NCBI GenBank assembly: GCA_905116865.2
Contig: CAJHNH020001154.1
Coordinates: 62,001 to 126,000 of the forward strand
DNA from: Candidula unifasciata
Lineage: Eukaryota; Mollusca; Gastropoda; Stylommatophora; Geomitridae
DNA: 64,000 bases
Direction of reading: 5' to 3'
The notes below the pieces were generated by a model. The model saw only the letters and a program-made list of their open reading frames with translations, made no database searches and was not told the DNA's origin. Positions 59,898-64,000 of this stretch are shown in pieces (position 1 is the stretch's first letter; every line of letters begins with the position of its first letter). The translations under genes and the position numbers were made by a program.

Positions 59898-60428
59898 CTG
59901 AAGATGTAGTTCAGATGAGAGATAATTGGCACCTTTCCATCTTTTCAGACAACAGTGTTATACTGCGCTATGAGAAGGCATGAGACTTGCAGCTCATGGT
60001 AGTGGCGAGTTCAGATGAGTGCACAAGTAAATATTATACTATTATATTATTAAAATTATCAACTTAATCCTTGTTGAAGATTTCAACATATTTAGTATTC
60101 TCCTAAGTATCATTTACTGGCTGTACACTCTAGAAGGAAGTTCTGGTTGTTCGTCCACTTCTGGACTTTGGTCTTGTTTCAGAACTTAAGTTTTACATGC
60201 ACATCCATTTTACAGATCTGGCTAATTTGTATAAAGACTTTTGGCTCATTGTCTCTCAGGCAGATGCACTCTAACTGTGAAGGAAACACTCTTCATTGGT
60301 TGATTTGTTTCAATGTACTTATTGGGTGTGGGTGGAAGGAAGGGGGAGTTGTCAATTGTTTTGCTAAACAAGGAGTCAACTAAAGAGGCTACAGAGCTTC
60401 TGTCTGTATCATGACTGTCAATTTGTTC
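59898..60428. other. Intron sequence upstream of exon a
   Basis: Contains dispersed repeat copy 2 (next entry). No further LEO1 exon found. Confidence 0.6.
60120..60290 (+). mobile_element. Dispersed repeat copy 2 (pairs with 12421-12600)
   Basis: Same order of shared blocks as copy 1, including gtccacttctggactttgg, cagaacttaagt and ctctcaggcagatgcactc. Both copies lie in LEO1 introns in the same orientation. Confidence 0.8.
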
Positions 60429-63400
60429 TTCCCGCCCATACCAGCTTGACACTATTTGCACATCTTCCCGCCCATACCAGCTTGACACTATTTGCACATC
60501 TTCCCGCCCATACCAGCTTGACACTATATGCACATCTTCCCGCCCGTTCCAGCTTGACACTATATGCACATCTTCCTGCCCATACCAGCTTGACACTATT
60601 TGCACATCTTCCCGCCCATACCAGCTTGACACTATATGCACATCTTCCTGCCCATTCCAGCTTGACACTATTTGCACATCTTCCTGCCCATACCAGCTTG
60701 ACACTATATGCACATCTTCCTGCCCATACCAGCTTGACACTATTTGCACATCTTCCCGCTCATACCAGCTTGACACTATATGCACATCTTCCTGCCCATT
60801 CCAGCTTGACACTTTATGCAGATCTTCCTGCCCATACCAGCTTGACACTATATGCACATCTTCCTGCCCATACCAGCTTGACACTTTATGCAAATCTTCC
60901 TGCCCATACCAGCTTGACACTAAATGCAAATCTTCCTGCCCATACCAGCTTGACACTATATGCAAATCTTCCTGCCCATACCAGCTTGACACTATATGCA
61001 CATCTTCCCGCCCATACCAGCTTGAGATTATATGCACATCTTCCCGCCCGTTCCAGCTTGAAACTATATGCAATCTTCCCGCCCGTTCCAGCTTGACACT
61101 ATATGCACATCTTCCCGCCCATTCCAGCTTGAGACTATATGCACATCTTCCCGCCCATTCTAGCTTGACACTATATGCACATCTTCCAGCCCGTTCCAGC
61201 TTGACACTATATGCACATCTTATTGCCCATACCAGCTTGAGATTATATGCACATCTTCCCGCCCATTTCAGTTGACACTATATGCAATCTTCCCAACCAT
61301 ACCAACTTGACACTATATGCACATCTTCCTGCCCATTCCAGCTTGACACTATATGCACATCTTCCTGCCCATTCCAGCTTGACACTATATGCACATCTTC
61401 CTGCCCATACCAGCTTGACACGATATGCACATCTTCCTGCCCATTCCAGCTTGACACTATATGCACATCTTCCTGCCCATACCAGCTTGAGATTATATGC
61501 AATCTTCCCAACCATACCAGCTTGACACTATATGCACATCTTCCTGCCCATTCCAGCTTGACACTATATGCACATCTTCCTGCCCATACCAGCTTGACAC
61601 GATATGCACATCTTCCTGCCCATTCCAGCTTGACACTATATGCAAATCTTCCTGCCCATACCAGCTTGACACTATATGCAAATCTTCCTACCCATACCAG
61701 CTTGACACTATATGCACATCTTCCCGCCCGTTCCATCTTGAAACTATATGCAATCTTCCCGCCCGTTCCAGCTTGACACTATATGCACATCTTCCCGCCC
61801 ATTCCAGCTTGAGACTATATGCACATCTTCCCGCCCATTCTAGCTTGACACTATATGCAATCTTCCCAACCATACCAGCTTGACACTATATGCACATCTT
61901 CCTGCCCATTCCAGCTTGACACTACATGCACATCTTCCCGCCCATTTCAGTTGACACTATATGCAATCTTCCCAACCATACCAGCTTGACACTATATGCA
62001 CATCTTCCTGCCCATTCCAGCTTAACACTACATGCACATCTTCCCGCCCATTTCAGCTTGACACTATATGCAATCTTCCCAACCATACCAGCTTGACACC
62101 ATTTGCACATCTTCCCGCCCATTTCAGCTTGACACTATATGCAATCCTCCCAACCATACCAGCTTGACACCATTTGCACATCTTCCAGCCCGTTCCAGCT
62201 TGACACTATATGCAAATCTTCCCGCCCGTTCCAGCTTGACACTACATGCACATCTTCCCGCCCCTTCCAGCTTGACACTACATGCACATCTTCCCCCCTA
62301 TTTCAGCTTGACACTACATGCACATCTTCCCCCCTATTTCAGCTTGACACTACATGCACATCTTCCCCCCTATTTCAGCTTGACACTACATGCACATCTT
62401 CCCCCCTATTTCAGCTTGACACTACATGCACATCTTCCCCGCCTATTTCAGCTTTGACACCACATGCACATCTTCCCCCCTATATCAGCTTGACACTACA
62501 TGCACATCTTCCCCGCCTATTTCAGCTTGACACTACATGCACATCTTCCCCCCTATATCAGCTTGACACTACATGCACATCTTCCCGCCTATTCCAGCTT
62601 GACACTACATGCACATCTTCCCCCCCTATTCCAGCTTGACACTACATGCACATCTTCCCCCCCTATTCCAGCTTGACACTACATGCACATCTTCCCCCCT
62701 ATTCCAGCTTGACACTACATGCACATCTCCCCCCTATTCCAGCTTGACACTACATGCACATCTTCCCGCCTATTCCAGCTTGACACTACATGCACATCTT
62801 CCCCCCTATTCCAGCTTGACACTACATGCACATCTTCCCCCCTATTCAGCTTGACACTACATGCACCCCCCTATTCAGCACTCTTCCCGATTTCAGCTTG
62901 ACATGCACATCTTCCCCCCCTATTCCAGCTTGACACTACATGCACATCTTCCCCCCCTATTGACACTAGCACATCTGACACTTGACATGCACATCTTCCC
63001 CCCTTGACATACATGCACATCTTCCCCCCCAGCTTGACACTACATGCACATCTTCCCCCCCCATTCCAGCTTGACACTACATGCACATCTTCCCCTATTC
63101 CAGCTTCCAGCATGCACTGACACTACATGCACATCTTCCCCCCTATTCCAGCTTGACACTACATGCACATCTTCCCCCCTATTCCAGCTTGACACTACAT
63201 GAACATCTTCCCCCCTATCCAGCTTGACACTACATGCACATCTTCCCCCTATTCCAGCTTGACACTACATGCACATCTTCCCCCCTATTCCAGCTTGACA
63301 CTACATGCACATCTTCCCCCCATATTCCAGCTTGACACTACATGCACATCTTCCCCCCTATTCCAGCTTGACACTACATGCACATCTTCCCGCCCTATTT

Positions 63401-64000
63401 CAGCACATCTTCCCCCCCTATTCCAGCTTGACACTACATGCACATCTTCCCCCCCTATTCCAGCTTGACACTACATGCACATCTTCCCCCCCTATTCCAG
63501 CTTGACACTACATGCACATCTTCCCCCCTATTCCAGCTTGACACTACATGCACATCTTCCCCCCTATTCCAGCTTGACACTACATGCACATCTTCCCCCC
63601 TATTCCAGCTTGACACTACATGCACATCTTCCCCCCTATTCCAGCTTGACACTACATGCACATCTTCCCCCCTATTCCAGCTTGACACTACATGCACATC
63701 TTCCCGCCCATTTCATCTTGACACTACATGCACATCTTCCCCCCTATTCCAGCTTGACACTACATGCACATCTTCCCGCCCATTTCAGCTTGACACTACA
63801 TGCACATCTTCCCCCCTATTCCAGCTTGACACTACATGCACATCTTCCCGCCCATTTCAGCTTGACACTACATGCACATCTTCCCCGCCTATTCCAGCTT
63901 GACACTACATGCACATCTTCCCCCCTATTCCAGCTTGACACTACATGCACATCTTCCCGCCCATTTCAGCTTGACACTACATGCACATCTTCCCGCCCAT
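60429..64000. repeat. ~36-bp tandem array, ~98 copies, continues past window
   Basis: Unit: ttgacactatatgcacatct then tcccgcccattccagc. The left part has tatatgc and cgcccat; the right part shifts to tacatgc and cccctatt. Many spurious ORFs (up to 275 codons) result from the 36-bp period. Irregular, scrambled units at about 62860-63120. Confidence 0.97.

Noticed and set aside
60246..61073. 275-codon minus ORF HIVSSWYGQEDV repeat, on the same strand as LEO1 and upstream of exon a
   Set aside because: Follows the 36-bp period; multiple frames open; no acceptor/donor pair of the right phase identified.

Overview
The window is animal nuclear DNA. It holds most of one spliced gene on the minus strand, LEO1, which encodes a subunit of the PAF1 transcription-elongation complex. 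Its introns are filled with minisatellites. Twelve exons can be placed from about 59.9 kb (the most 5' one visible) down to the stop codon at 9.146 kb. All splice phases agree, giving 678 visible codons plus stop. The first exons and the promoter lie beyond position 64000. The identification rests on the conserved core: [90 protein letters not shown]. Phylum is uncertain. Decayed non-LTR retrotransposons, several tRNA-derived SINE-like segments and very heavy minisatellite load suggest an invertebrate, perhaps a mollusc; that is inference.

Layout: 1-9 kb is intergenic DNA downstream of LEO1. It holds decayed LINE pieces, a possible LTR, a tRNA-like segment and a 1.3 kb 33-bp array. From 9.1 to 59.9 kb is LEO1: about 2.04 kb of coding exon in about 50.8 kb. 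From 59.9 to 64 kb is the next upstream intron, mostly a 36-bp array running off the edge. Adding array lengths by eye, tandem repeats make up roughly 60% of the window, in more than 30 arrays with different units (16 to 84 bp). Nearly all long ORFs are by-products of these repeats.

The most striking observation is that four arrays (introns after exons a, d, e and f as named here) begin exactly at a LEO1 5' splice site, and their units repeat the splice-site sequence. Two of them also repeat the last ~9-10 exonic bases. In the exon f array the 33-bp unit begins with GT and ends with AG. In the exon d array the 21-bp unit begins with GTATGA. In both cases the exon's reading frame stays open through many units (about 750 bp after exon f, all 16 units after exon d), and every unit offers a donor in the same phase. 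In the exon a array each 58-bp unit reads as acceptor-like CTTCTACAG, a 9-nt exon-derived piece, then donor GTGAGG. This looks like splice-site-anchored minisatellite growth. It could yield decoy or alternative donors and length-variable LEO1 proteins. The sequence shows the architecture; any function is inference.
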